From assembly GCF_021018895.1 (NCBI RefSeq), contig NC_079369.1, forward strand, positions 7,881,694 through 7,945,693: 64,000 nt of DNA, in the 5' to 3' direction. Both the position numbers and the translations under genes were made by a program. A model generated the notes under the pieces. The model worked only from the letters and a program-made list of their open reading frames with translations, was not told where the DNA came from and did no database searches. This DNA comes from Seriola aureovittata (lineage: Eukaryota; Chordata; Actinopteri; Carangiformes; Carangidae). Of the stretch, positions 11,644-25,000 are shown one piece after another. Position 1 is the stretch's first letter. Every line of letters begins with the position of its first letter.

Positions 11644-11922
11644 GTGACAGAGGAAAGAAGTACCAATATAATGATATAAAAATACTTCATTACATGTTCA
11701 AATGCGAACACCACATTCTAAATCTTACTTAAGTAAAAGTATAGAAGTATTATCAGCAAAATGTCTTTAAAGTATCACAAGTAAAAGTACTCATAATGCC
11801 AGAAAATATCTCCAGTGACTGATATATGATTATATATGCCATTCTTGTACCCAGTTCACACCTGGGTACCTGCTGCTATCACCAGTCGTCATACCTTCTT
11901 GCTTGTATACCAAGATGATGGA

Positions 11923-12997
11923 TCACAGTGGCAGCTCTAGTGTGTTCCTACCAACGATGCTCACGTTGTACACACATCTCAGCAGCCCAAGCCACTTCCT
12001 GCTGTAAGACTTTGTCAGGCTATCCATCTTGCTTGCTGCTGAGAGGGAACTTCGCACAACTTCAGAGGCCACGTCACCCTTTGGAACATTGTGAATTGAA
12101 AGCACCAAACTTTTTTACTAGCCAGGGAGCTGGCTCTGATCAATTCTGGCCAGGCCATCTGAAAGATGTTTCTTAGGGATCCTATCAAGTTTGACTTTGC
12201 TTCCCGCTCCTCTTATCCTCCAGTAGTTGCCAAGCATGCTTTAAGGGATTCTTGAAGAAATGAATCTGCCTACCCTGGTTTTGCAACCTGGCTTTCGGCT
12301 TGTCTGACTTGCAGTAACAGTGCAAGGTTGCTGTTGGTCGCCCTCTCCACATTTCCTTCTTGGATTCTTCCTGGCGGATTCGTAGACCTCTGAAAGTGCT
12401 CAACTTCTCCCACCCACACCTGCATCTCCTAAGGATCTTAGATTCATTTTCTGGGTCTGTTGCACTCGTTACTTCTTTCAGCCTGGCTCTCGGAAGCCCA
12501 TCAGGTTGTTTTCCTTTCGTTGTCTTTGTAGTTAGGCCGAGGGTGTCCCTTCACGGGAGTAGTGGGTCAGGTAACCAGCCTCCCACTCCCAATTCAGACT
12601 TTCCTGCAGTCATCCAGTCTTTCCACGCTATCCTCCAGTCTCCCCTGGATCCCAACAGCTCTTTCACAATACTCACTTGCTAAACCAGAGAGTTCAGTTT
12701 GCCATACAGGTTGATGGACAAGTTGATGGACACATTGGTGCCTTGGAGTGCTCCTGCAGTGAGGCCTCAGCTTAGGGGAAGCCAGAATGAACACCTTGAT
12801 GGGCCTGATCGGGTCACCAGCAGGCGACCACCAGTCGTTGATGCTTTAGCCAGCTCTTTGACGACTTTCCGATGTCCTGCACCTGTCACACGCTTGTTTT
12901 GAAGCAGACAAGCGATTGAGGAGTTGAAGAAGCCCCAGCATCCCACCTTCGCGGGATACGTCACAGCCCTCCAGCCAGACTTTGCAAACTGGATCAA
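11923..12997 (-). mobile_element. Decayed LINE (non-LTR retrotransposon) pieces
   Basis: Three minus-strand frames resemble parts of the long reverse-transcriptase ORF found in many fish non-LTR elements (R2-like annotation). 11923-12108 ends KMDSLTKSYSRKWLGL then GRNTLELPL, like the segment after the RT core. 12185-12403 contains FFKNPLKHAWQLLEDKRSGK, like the segment before the RT core. 12767-12997 contains WRAVTYPAKVGCWGF, like the C-terminus. No RT palm or YxDD motif is present. Read along the minus strand the order is C-terminus, pre-RT, post-RT, so this is not one collinear element: it is either pieces of two copies or a rearranged one. Stops and frame changes separate the pieces. It is richer in GC than its surroundings. 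The comparison is from memory. Confidence 0.6.
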
Positions 12998-13039
12998 CTG
13001 CTTGGTGGGAGCAGAGGGATGAAGTTAACTAGTTTAGTG

Positions 13040-13318
13040 CAGTGGTTCCAAAGGGTCACAAGTTAAAGCTGAGTGGTTGTGAGATGATTATTTAATTAAT
13101 TAAATAGTTGAAGAAAGAATAAAAAGATAAGTTCTGTTACATAAATCTGTATTTTGCATTTTGTGGACTTTTATTTAAATGAAACCAAATGAGAGGTTTA
13201 GAGCTGTATTTTCTCTTTGGTGTAAGTGCTAACAACAAGTGTGAAACTAAACAAAGTGACCCCAACAAGATGCTGCTTTTTTGTAAAGGTTCACGAGCGA
13301 AAAAGATTGGAAACACTG
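13040..13318 (+). mobile_element. Short hAT-like MITE with terminal inverted repeats
   Basis: The element begins cagtggttccaa and ends ttggaaacactg, which are 12-bp inverted repeats with one mismatch. The 8 bp outside each end, gtttagtg and gtgtaatc, match at five positions and could be a decayed target-site duplication. Internal text such as aagggtcacaag resembles a common fish repeat. It sits inside the larger DNA element at 11644-13553, so it is a nested insertion. Confidence 0.6.
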
Positions 13319-13553
13319 GTGTAATCTTTAAGAGTGTGTTGTATGGTATATTATATATTCTGTAAATGTATGGAAAATCTGAAAAGTAACCAGCAACTAC
13401 AGCTGTCAGATAAATATAAATGTAAAAAATACAATATTTCTCAATGAAATATAGTGGAGTAAAAGTGCCAGAAAATGGAAATACTCGAGTAAAGTACCAC
13501 AAAATAGTGATTGCAGTACTTTAGTAAATGTGTTCAGTTACTTTACACCACTG

Positions 13554-14550
13554 AATTGTGAAAATGTTGTCAGGGATTGACCAATAAAATCCTGGACTTA
13601 TTTCCATCATTGTCGCACCAACATTTATCAAGGCAGGACAGACGTTCAATATGTGACCGAAGTGAATGTATGAACATCTTTTTGAAGGGGTGCAGTCATT
13701 TTGAAAAGAAAAAGGTTCATTTTTATTTTCAATCTAGAGGGATTTGTAAAAGAGTTTGAATGTACGCACCGTTTTTAATTTCCAAGGATTTTACAAGCTT
13801 GGTTACTAAATAGCAACAAGTACAACGAGTACTTTGCACTTCATAAGCACGTCTCATGTCTGCGTTCTGAGGAGTTTTTCCTGTATGGCATGCCATATGA
13901 CGCCACTTCCACTCTTTGGCAGTGCATCGGCCCGCAATCAGTGACTGTTAAAAAGTTACAAAACTGAACCAGAAGTCGAACCAGAGGGAGAGGAGCATCT
14001 GGAACCTTCCTGTGTCTGTTGGAGAGACAGATACAGAGAGTCAGAGACAGACAGAAAGACAGAAGATGATTAAAAATGTCTTCCTTCATTTAACACAGAA
14101 ACAAAACCTTGAGTTTTTATCGTGAATGACAAGAAAATCTTGTTTCAAACTAGTTTCCTGTGTTGAATGGTTAAATAAAGCAACAGCAGATGGAAAATAA
14201 AATATAAAAATAAAAGTACTGTTTAATTAGGCTAAAAAAAAAAAGTACTTCTATTTTTGTTTGTGACTCACAGAGGAAGCAGTGACACAGATTTAAAGGT
14301 TGAACACACACACCTGCTCTGTGGATATAAGGTAAGGACACTGTTAAATAAGATTACAAAGCAAAGAAATATGAAAATATTGTTGCAAATAAGACTGAAC
14401 TTATGAGACCTTGGTTGGAAAAAGAGGAAAACAGCACCCACATACACACTCTGCCTCCCTCTGTGTGCATGTGTGTCACTCCCTCTCTGCCCCCACCATA
14501 CCCTCACCTTTTTTTGGAAGATGATATGGGGGACCCAGATGTTACATTTC
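13554..14550. other. Upstream flank of cilp2, no gene seen
   Basis: No exon was recognised. A purine-rich gacaga/agaga run lies around 14030-14065 and an A-tract near 14233. Enhancers cannot be judged from sequence alone. Confidence 0.5.
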
Positions 14551-14555
14551 ACTGG

Positions 14556-14616
14556 CCAATGGTGAGCAGAGAGGGGCTGGATTGGTGTGTTCTCCCGATG
14601 CCCCTTCTTTTAAAAA
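14556..14616 (+). promoter_or_regulatory. Putative cilp2 core promoter
   Basis: A CCAAT box at 14556-14560 is followed about 50 bp later by a TATA-like ttttaaaaa at 14608-14616. This is about 220 bp upstream of the cilp2 start codon, a spacing that allows one leader within exon 1. Confidence 0.4.
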
Positions 14617-14831
14617 CGCCTGAGCTCCTGTCTCCAACTCAGCAACTCAACTCACATGAGGACGAGCAGTGGCTCTGCTCTGCTCGACCAGCAGCATCAC
14701 TCACACCTTGTTACACTCAGCTGTATCTGAAAGCTGAAGAATCAACATTTTATTTATTTTTTTTTTCTTTCTTAAGTTTATGTCTGTGCTGTAGAAAAAC
14801 AAAAGTCATCTGTAACTGAAAGTGTGGCACC

Positions 14832-15260
14832 ATGTTGGGATTGAATAAGGTGGCACTCCTGCTGTCTTTCCTGGCTTCAGTGGCTCTGGGCCAAGGTAAG
14901 TGAAGACTGATAATTTGTTTTTCTTTTTTTATATGTGGATGCCAGAACAGCACAATCACAGGAAAGTGCTGTAAAAGAAGAGTTCCCAACAGAATGATGC
15001 GTGAAACAGAGCCAGTTTTAAGATAAATTTAGTGTTGAGCTGAACAGTTTTTCATCCCTCTTGTCATTTTTGGTAATCACATACTGTAAGAACAGTGGGT
15101 CAGTGTATGACTACTCGCACATGTGCACTACAACTCACATAACTGTAGAGTTTTCAAAGTTGACGGCATTTCCTCAAGGATGTCAGGGAGAGCAGGACTG
15201 GTGGAGGACTCTAGAGACATGTCTGGTGGTGAGCTCATATGATAATGTCCTGTGTATGGC

Positions 15261-15351
<91 letters not shown>

Positions 15352-18300
15352 ATTTAATTGACCACCCCAGTAGCTCCTAATCTCTGATATTAAGTCATTA
15401 GCAGGTTTCACCACCAGGCTAATCAACAACATGTGATGATAGAAGAGGAGGTTAACAGGAGGAGGAGGAGGTCATATACAGTGAAAACTCTGCATTCTGA
15501 TCAGTTTGATCAAAGAAAAAGCTCTGTTCATGAGAGAAAAAGAGCTGTTGATGAAGTTTCTCATAATGACAGTCGCTGCCATTACCAACCAACATAAAGC
15601 CTGCTTTTGCAGTTTCAATGCAGCTGAAATGCTGCACTAATATTTATGATCTGACAAAGTGCCAATTCTTACATTTTTCTGTTAAAGTTCCTCAGTTTAA
15701 TTTCATGTTTTTACTGTGGTGGACCTTCAGCTACATACAGACAGAAGCCTGATGTGCTATCTCTTCCAGATTGCACCGTCTCCCCCCAAAATTTCACTCT
15801 TATCGTCCTTTAAAGCTCTTCCTGAATGACACCAGTAGCAGCACTTTTTTCCAAAGCTGTCACTTTTTGACTGCCTTACAGCTGCTCTCCATTAAGTTTA
15901 AAAAAAGAAAAAAGAAAAAAGAATAGGACCTGGCAGTTCATAAAAGCAAACGAGTGTGGATACACCTTAATGGTCTCCATATCTTGTTGGACTCGGAGGC
16001 CTCAGTCGTAAATGTCTTGCAGAGGCTTTGTGCCATTTACTGATGACTGTATCATAAGATTAGGTGAGCCTTTCATGAGGAAGGAAGGTAAATGTAATGA
16101 TGATTCAGATTGACTCTCACTAAAAGAGAACACTGTGTTAGATCCACAAGTCAATGCCAAGTTTAGAATGGATTATAAAATTTTATGTTTTGTGCCTCGC
16201 TCCTTTAGCAGGGCAGCCACATCTTGCAATGAGGTGGTGCATTTTCTCCTCATTTCACCCTCAAACATAGTGCGAGTCGTCCCTAAAGATATAAACCCAG
16301 TTACCTTGGAAACAAGAAGCAAAAATCACAAACCAAGTGACACACTTCCCCGCCTGCTAGGTTTATGCTGGAATAAATGAGAAAATGGAATAGAAAGAGG
16401 GATAAAGAGCACAGGTAAAATGACTTTACCGTCTTCTTTTCCCCTGTCAAATTGGCCCGCTAGTCACTCTTTCATTTTTTCTCTTTGATGCTGCACTCAG
16501 CACTACTCACTGCATTCCCTCCACCACTATTGAAATGAGTGTAAGTATCCATCTGTTCATTTGTCTTCCTGTGTTCGCCTTTTGTTTCTAATTTTGATCT
16601 CCCTCAGGTATTTCTCCATAAATACTTTCCCCACCTTTTCCCCTTCTGTCTCTCCCTCGCTCCATCAAGCTCCCTCCTTTGCCTTTCTCCACCTATTTCT
16701 CTCTGCCACCGCACTCCATCAAACGCTCTCTCTTCGCCTTGCTCTTTGTCACTCTCTCCACACACCTTAGAGCTTACAGATTTATGAGCTGTTTTCCTAT
16801 TTGAAGGCAGCAGCTGTTGCGGAATGCCCAATGTAACCCAGAAGGGAACACTTTACTACCTTTATTACCACCTCTTTGCATAAGTCTAGCTCAGTGGCTT
16901 TTTTAAAGATACTACAATAAGGCCTGTTTAACCCAACAGTATGGTACATTATCAGATACTTCCAATCTTCTCTTGTTGCATAATTGTCAGGCAAAGCTAG
17001 GTGGTGTATGTGAGCTGCCTGAGGACCATTGTGAAGGAGACAGAGGAGTTAAGTTCTCCAGATGCTGACCACTGTCTGCTTCAAACACAGAGCTGTCTGG
17101 CCAGCTGACTTTAATGATTGAGACAGGGATTACAATGGATCAAAGGAAACAGCATAAATTCCCATTAATGACAACCTCCAAGCCATTCTTTTCTTTTCTT
17201 CTCTCTGTGCATTTGTAAAGATATTATTTATTAATCAGCTGCTTTCAATTGAGCTATTTCCAGCGCCTGGCTCTGTACCTGTGCACAGGTGCTGAGTTTC
17301 AAGTGAGAACTTTCAGATTTTTCTAATGCCCAATTATGCTTTTAATAGTATAAAGAAGAAAATACCTGAGAACACAAAGCCTTTGTTATACCTCTGTAAA
17401 TCCCTAAATCGTGTGGTTGATTTGATTCATTAGTTCATGTCAGGGACAAAATTGATGATTTTAATGAGCTGCAGATGTTTTGGGAATCAGACTTGGAATT
17501 TTTGGGAAGAAGGAGCGTCGGTGTAAAGACAGAGACGGACTCAGAGAGGAAGAGCAGACTCCTCTGAAACCACAAACACCTCAGCTGAGAAGCCAGCCAA
17601 ACGTATAAACAGCTTCCATATGACATGGCAAACAGATCATCACATACACAGGCCCACACACACAAATACACACACTCACATCACATCCATGAATCCTCTG
17701 GTTAAGCTAAGTATAAACAGGACTAGACTTCAGCACACACACCTGATCTTGCTCTTAAATAGAGGCTTCGGTAAATATTGTACAACCTCGTTCTCTTAGT
17801 GGTTTGAATTTTGTCCAGTAGGTTACATAACATGGGGAGGAGGGGGGGTGTTTTCACGCCTTCTCTTTCTTGTATGAATCTGGAATATTATAAACAGGAT
17901 CCAGACCTTCTATTAAAGCCTAGTCTCTCTGCCAACTTACATCTGGCACAACCATACCTCTTTAAGATGACTGAAGCCATTCTGGGTGCAACTTCATAAA
18001 GTTCTGCATTTTCCTCCCTCTTCCTCTCTTTGCCAGCCTTTTATTAGATTCTGGCGAAGGCAGAAAACTCCCACTCAGACAGAGAAGGAGGGAGAGGCAC
18101 TGTTGATTATTAATAGAAAGGTTGCCTTTGTGTATCCTGGCTATAAGTACAGCGGCTGTATTTCAGAAAGAACCGTTGTGACCATCCAAAGGTAGTCCTC
18201 TAAAATAAGACTTGCAGTTGTCACAACAAGCTCAGGGTGGGTAAAAATGACAGTGACTGCAATGTGGGATGAAAAGTAATCCAGTAAATATGTTTCAGGC

Positions 18301-20748
18301 ATGTAACTGACATAGACTGGAATTCAGGTGCTTGCCATGTGTCTATATGTGGAACTGGCTGCTAACCAGCCCGCAGATGCAAGTCTTCCCTAATATACCG
18401 GTACCACTATAATGTATCTTTACTTGGTTGGCCGTGGTTTATGAGGGTCACCATGAGGCTGGCTGAGGTTTAAAATAACAGTCACGTGGCAAAGATCATG
18501 TCAAAGGTGAGACTGAAAGAGAACTGAAACGACATATGGTTACATTTAAGTGACAAAGCCCTACAGCGACTGTATGGATTATCACGGGAGCAAAGTAGGA
18601 AGTCAAGTCAAGTCCACGTAGGGATCGTGGTTGATGGTTAGGTCAACAATAAAATCGGACTTTAACATGGAAGACTGCTGTTTGTTTCCCTTTTCAAACT
18701 GACAGTCAAGGTTAGCTTTCTAAAGCGTGACCACAGTCATTCTCTAACCTTTTCTAGCCACGAAGGTTTCCTAACTTTCACAAGGTAGCATTTTTACTCT
18801 AACAAATCCTCCACAATTTGTCCATGCCCTCAAAATGGACACAGAGATGGTCTCTGATCTGATGCCCATTTAGACAGGAATTCATCCTTTGCTTGTTCTT
18901 TCCAAAATAGAAAAATCCCTATTGAAAAATAGATCTGTTTTGATGGTGTGACAACACTGTGGTTAAAGTTTGGCTAGGTTTAGGCAGAAAAATGACTTGG
19001 TTTAAATAAGTAATATGTTGAGGTTAGGACACCTCTGTCACCACGGTTACTATAGTAAACACATGGTTAAGGTTCAGGATTCATTTCAGAGTACTTCTTA
19101 AAAAAACATTCACTTATGGTTGGAAATAGGAAACGACTGGGGACTCCCATATTAAAGTCACTGACTTCTTCTTTTGCTCTTGTCATAATTACTACGGCCA
19201 CTAGAGGGCTTTGTCACTTGAGCATAAACATATGTGGGGCTATTATAAAGCTCCTGTTTTAAACAATGGACACGTCTACTCTTATGGGATTGGTTTCTCA
19301 GTTATGTGACGTATGAAACTCTGGCTGTCTGAAACCGCTTTTATGAGACTGTCATTGCGTCAGATCAGTAAACAATTCCATGCAATGTTCTAGAGGGCAT
19401 GGATAAGTAATGGATTATGATGTAACCCACAAGGAGCACATGAACAAGGACAAACAAGACATACTGCACCAGTGGGGCACTTTAGGGTGGATTTTTCTTT
19501 TTTTTTGCACTGAACAGGAAATCTTTAGTTCTAACTTTGCTCCCTCTGGCTTGAAAAATGTGTACTCGCTTTTTCAATAAGGTAAATTCACTCAAATACC
19601 AGCCACATGAGGCAGTGCCCCAATAAAACCTCCCGGCTTTTAAAATTCATAAAGTGTTAACATGCCTCTCAAAAGCATAATAAGCTCTGCGAGTTGTGCC
19701 ACAGGATCCCGGCCAGTTCACACCTGCTGCAACCAAGGTCACAACCCCAACATTCACCCTCTGCTGTAGCTAATCTGGGTTTCCTCTTTTTAACTTTTTA
19801 AAACCATTAGTCACCCCATAAAACCCCATAAAAGCTTTGCTGTTTCGTTTTCATTATCAAACATCTTGAAATGATAAATAGGACCCAAATTGTTCTGTTG
19901 TGAATTCTCTTTGTTTTGGTGCGATTGAGGAAGAAATGTTACGTGAAAGGAGCAGAAGAAGTGCTTTATGATTACTTAGAAAATACATGGCTGCACTTCA
20001 GAGTAGGGAATGTGATTAATTTGCCACAAGCTTGGAACTCAATGTTAATAAAGTGAAACAAAAAGCTTGTTTGTGTCCCCTTGCCTCGACTTTCTCAAAG
20101 AAAAGTTCTTTTAAAGGTCTACATGAGAGCATGCACTTTGCACAGACAAATCCAGACTGTAAACTGCTGTAAAGAAATCACAGAATCAGTGTCATATTAA
20201 CAGAAAGAATTTGTGCAGTAGTGGAAAAAGCTCTCTTTCAATTGCATTTAAAATGTAATCAGCACAGACAGAATTCAGGAGACGAGAAGAATGGTGGAAA
20301 AACGATTTCATTTGATTCACTAAACAACACCTGCAAGCGGAGCCACATCTGCCCAGCAGATCAGAGTGAAAGTGTTTGCTTCTGTTTATCCAGCTATTCA
20401 GTATGGTATCAGAAAGAGAAAGCCGGTATAGAAACCCACCAATGGTTCTTAAAGCCAGGGGTATTAAAAACAGAACCAGCACTAAAGTCAGCTGACTGTG
20501 ACATTGTACCCCAAAACTTATGTAATACATTTTTGGACAGTAGATCTTTGTTCTCTTGAGCTACTATGATTCTTTTGCTAAATCTATCTAATGTTTATGG
20601 TTGAAAAGAAATTTGCTGGCATGACAATAAAGACTTGAAGTCAGCCGTAAAACCAGCGGGGACTGGGATCGATACTGGCCCCTGTGCTGGGAGTCTCTGC
20701 TCGTAAACTTAGCAGTGACTCTCTCAAAGTGTTAAGTGCTTGCGCATA

Positions 20749-20798
<50 letters not shown>

Positions 20799-21112
20799 CA
20801 CACACACACACACACACACACAAACTGTGGCTACATAAGCTCCTTTTTGAATCTGTCATGGGCCATGACTTTTATTTTTTCCTCACACAACCCAAGTCAA
20901 ACTCAGATGAAATGTCAAGCAAAAAACTGACATTTTTGAAAACATAAAAAATTAGCACCATAGGAAAATGAATCAATACACTTCAAAGCTCGAGGGAGAA
21001 CACGTCATGTTGCATGTTTAATAAATCAAAGAGCCGAATTTACAGTGAATGTCAGGCTGAATATCATTCTCTTTCTAAGAAGGCAACATTTGCTTTCATC
21101 TTACAGTCACTG

Positions 21113-21146
<34 letters not shown>

Positions 21147-21993
21147 ACAGCATATGCATGAAAAATGACTCAGTCATACAGGCATCCTGTGTGTGTGCAC
21201 ATTCTGTTAAATTGCTGTAAAGAAGTGTGTCTGTGTGTGTGAGTGTGTGTGTGCTTGTCTTACTATATTCATGGGGTCCAAAAAATGGGGTCTGACAGTT
21301 TTGTGGGGACCAAAATAACTTGGTTTTAGTGTTTGGGTTAGAATTAAGTGTATCTGTATCTGTGTGTGCGCTGTGTGAGAGGTGATGGAGCATGTTAATG
21401 TGAAGTTTTCTGGCTTGGCCGCTGCATAGCAGACGACTCTGCATGCACTGATTTGTCTCAGCTGGTGCTTGATTAGCATCCTCAACAGCGGCTGCTTGTT
21501 GATGGATCAAGAGGAGAAGGGGGGACGGGAGGAGGACAAGCAGAGGGAGAGGGAGAAGAAGACAACAAGCTGAGAGATGAAATAGCATGGGGGAGATGAT
21601 GGATAAAGAGGATGTTCCTAAGTTTTAATGAAGAGGGGGTGGGTGCTGCTGAAGCCAGAGGAGAGGCACTAAGAAAAATCTACAGCAGGAGAAGGAGCAG
21701 ATAGAGGAGGATGAGTGAGAGGAGAAGTACAGGGAGGAGGATAAAAAAGAAAAGAAGCCATGTGCTACTCAGCACAAAAAAGCACAGAAGGTGTGTGTGT
21801 CTAAAATGCACAGTGGAAAAAGAAAAGTAAAGGGCAGAGGAAAGGCAGGTAATTAGAGGAACCTTGTAGCCGTGAAGAAACACCAAAACGTGCTCGGACT
21901 GCATCACTTCGCATGTGTGCGCGAATGTTTGTGTGGTGATTACAAATACTGAGTTTATCAGTGTACACACACACACACACAGACACAGACACA

Positions 21994-22040
<47 letters not shown>

Positions 22041-25000
22041 TAATACATAATATAATATTCATCAAAGCTAAGTGAGACTTAATCAGACTTTAATGACTTT
22101 ATGAAGGTGCTGTATTAGAGTGCATTAGTTTGAGTTAGGTATACCTAATAAGCTTCCAACTGAGTGTATAACCATGTATTTTGTGTGATCATTGGAACGT
22201 AAACTCTGGAGTTCAGCTTCTGAGAGCATAAGGGGAGAAATGTATAAGGATGTAAAACTTAATGAATGAATGTGTACATTTGCTCTTTGTGTCATATCCA
22301 TTTGTTTTTCTTCCTGTTTGCAGGATCTGTGAGGACCAGGAGCCAGTCAGACAGGAGCAGGAGAGCAGTCCTCAACACATTCACCGACTCACAGACAGCA
22401 GGTACTGAATCAAACAGTGATATTTAACAGTGATGTGCAAAGCGGCTCTGAATCACTGGAATCAGTTTATTTAAAAGATTTGTTCACTGAATTTTTCAGT
22501 ACTTGCACTAGCTTTGACTGCCAGCACTCACTCAACTCACGGCTTATGGAGCTGGAAGGGCTGTCGCTTTGACAAACACACTATGTTTATAATTCTTGAT
22601 ATTCTAAAAAATTTGAACACCGGTTTTTAATGAATTTGAACTATTTTTAACTAATCTACAGGTCGCCATTACTCTTGGACTTCCTGGGCCTGATTCCAGG
22701 TTGAGCTGCTGATAATCACTCAGGGCTCATGTTCCCTTGTAGTACATTCAGTGAACTAATCAGTGAGTGATAGTCAGTGGCTCCTGAGACTGTCCCAGGT
22801 CCTTTCACTGTGAGAGAATGATGCATGTTCAGTGGTTCGTTCTCTGAGTTTACCACACATCGTACAGTGAGAGGATCTGAGACCGTCCTCAGCCAGAGAT
22901 GTCTTATATAAAATGATATTTATCTCACTAAGCTATTTGATAAAGCAGCCTATGTATGTTGTAAAAGCTTAAAATTGTTTTTTTTTTTTTTTTTTTTTTT
23001 GCACTGCCTATATTCTGCTTACAAGTATATTTAGTTGTCAATCATAGTTAATGCTGAAATTCACATCTTTTAACGTTATTCATATATATTTTGTTCTGCC
23101 ATTAATCAGTCATTCATATTTTGATCTGTTGCTACTGTTTGGTATATGCCACTCATGGCGTGTTGCTTTGTACTGGATATGTTTCTGCTGTGGCAAAGTT
23201 ATTTCCCCCCGGGATCAATAAAGTACCTACAGTACCTATTGAACGTAGCCCATTCTTCCAGTGAATGAAATGACTTGAATAACTCACTCAGTGAGTGAGC
23301 TCAACTGAACTGAATGGATTGTTTCAGGAAGTGATTCAGTTCAGTTTGTTCACCCAAAAGATTTGCTCTTTTGATTGAATCGTTCGTGAATGACACTACA
23401 CTAATATTTACAGCTGATCCAGAGTCGTTCAGACTGTGAGAGCTGAAAGGGAGGGCAGCGGCAGAGACATGAGGCAAAGATATCACATGAGGTGACAAGT
23501 CTATGCCAGTGCTGAACAAACAACATGAAGGCAGTTGTTGTAGTTTGACCTGCTGGGTAGGCCCACTTATCAACGCAGTCAACACTTGCAGCAACAGCAG
23601 TGGCTGAAACACACAACTCATGGAGGCAAAACCCTTAGGGTCCGATTGACCCAGTTTGTGTCAACAATTGCACTCCTTCTTAATTTACTGTATCTCAAGG
23701 CCAAATTGCACAGAAACAGAAACATCTCATTGTGCTGGGAAGAAACCTTCTGTGTGTCCAAGTAAGCGTCCTGTGTGACATGATGCAACAGCCACAGACA
23801 AAGGAAATTACAATTAAGTGTCTTGTCATTGTGAGGTTGAAAAGCACAAGGTTTTGATGAATTAACTAACCCCTTTTTGATTGGAGGAAAGAAAACACTA
23901 TTATTAGTCTATATGCAGAATGTTGTCTGCAGCACATGTCCTTTACATAACCTCCTGTGTTTCACCAAAGGACTTTATTCATGAAATGAAATGAATGAAA
24001 AATACTCCCTCTGTATTTTGCAAATACACGCCTTTTATTTTTAATAACTCATATTTCTCCTGAGGAAATACTCAGGTTTCAGAACATGCAGCAGACTAAA
24101 AAACTAGACGATATGCCTCATCAGTCAAGCCAGGAGGTTTGGAAAGAACCTGGACACTGCAAAGCTCCCTTGGGTGTATGAAGTCACAGTCAAATGGCAG
24201 TAGCAGACCTCCTCTTAAAGTTTGTAACCCATCCCCGTTGATTTCCTCCTGATCGCTTTTTCTTGGTTCTGACCCATGTCTCCCCTCCATGTAAGACCAG
24301 CTCCAAAATCCCTCCTTCATTATCCCTGGATCCTGTGCTGAATTGTTTTTCTTTCTGTCTTAAATTTTTTTTCATTTCCATCCATGTCTACCCTCTATGT
24401 GCCTCCAGGCGTGACAGAGTGGACGTCTTGGTTCAACATCGACCATCCTGGGGGGAATGGAGACTATGAGCGCCTGGAGGCGATCCGTTTCTATTACAGA
24501 GAGAGAGTTTGCACCCGGCCCACAGCCATGGAGGCTCGCACTACAGACTGGGTGGCAGCAGCAGACACTGGGGAAGTTGTCCACTCCAGTCTGGAGAAGG
24601 GCTTCTGGTGTATCAACAAGGAACAGCCCCACGGCCGCGTCTGTTCCAACTACCATGTCCGCTTTCAGTGTCCCCCAGGTAGCTGTGATGAGAGCAGCTC
24701 AGGGCTGTACAAGCTGTCACTTCCCAGATATAAACATGCAGGCAAACACATGCATGAATACACATTTCAAAAGCTTGTTAGTGCTGGCTACAAGGACTGA
24801 ACAGTGATGAACCCTCCTAGCTGTTTACTGTCATGTTAAATAACTTGTCTGTTTATTTCCTGTTCCTGATTCTGCTTGACAATAGCAGCACATAATACCA
24901 ACTTTGCTCATGATATGACTCTCTGTTTTTCAATTTATATTTTTTAGTGCAGAGTTACTGGTCTGACTGGAGTGAGTGGGGGCCCTGTTCAACCATGGCT

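Larger units (their letters stand above)
11644..13553 (-). mobile_element. Fish non-autonomous DNA element, split by later insertions
   Basis: The two ends of one common fish repeat are present in minus orientation. From 13553 down to about 13319 the minus strand starts cagtggtgtaaagtaactg and continues with the usual run of tact/acttt motifs. From about 11830 down to 11644 it reads the other end (gtacttttacttgtgatac, then acttttacttaagtaag, near a terminal cttctttcctc). The middle is replaced by LINE-derived sequence and a second DNA element. Family identity (hAT-like) is from memory of fish repeats and was not searched. Confidence 0.6.
14896..22323. other. cilp2 intron 1 (7.4 kb)
   Basis: The first intron separates the signal-peptide exon from a small 78-bp exon. 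It holds microsatellites, a TIR element at 18532-19235 and short repeat fragments. No nested gene was recognised on either strand. Confidence 0.8.

Noticed and set aside
15061..15357. Open frames running through GT/CA microsatellites here and elsewhere (20684, 21064, 29540)
   Set aside because: Dinucleotide repeats are open in several frames and give Cys-Val or His-Thr runs; not genes.
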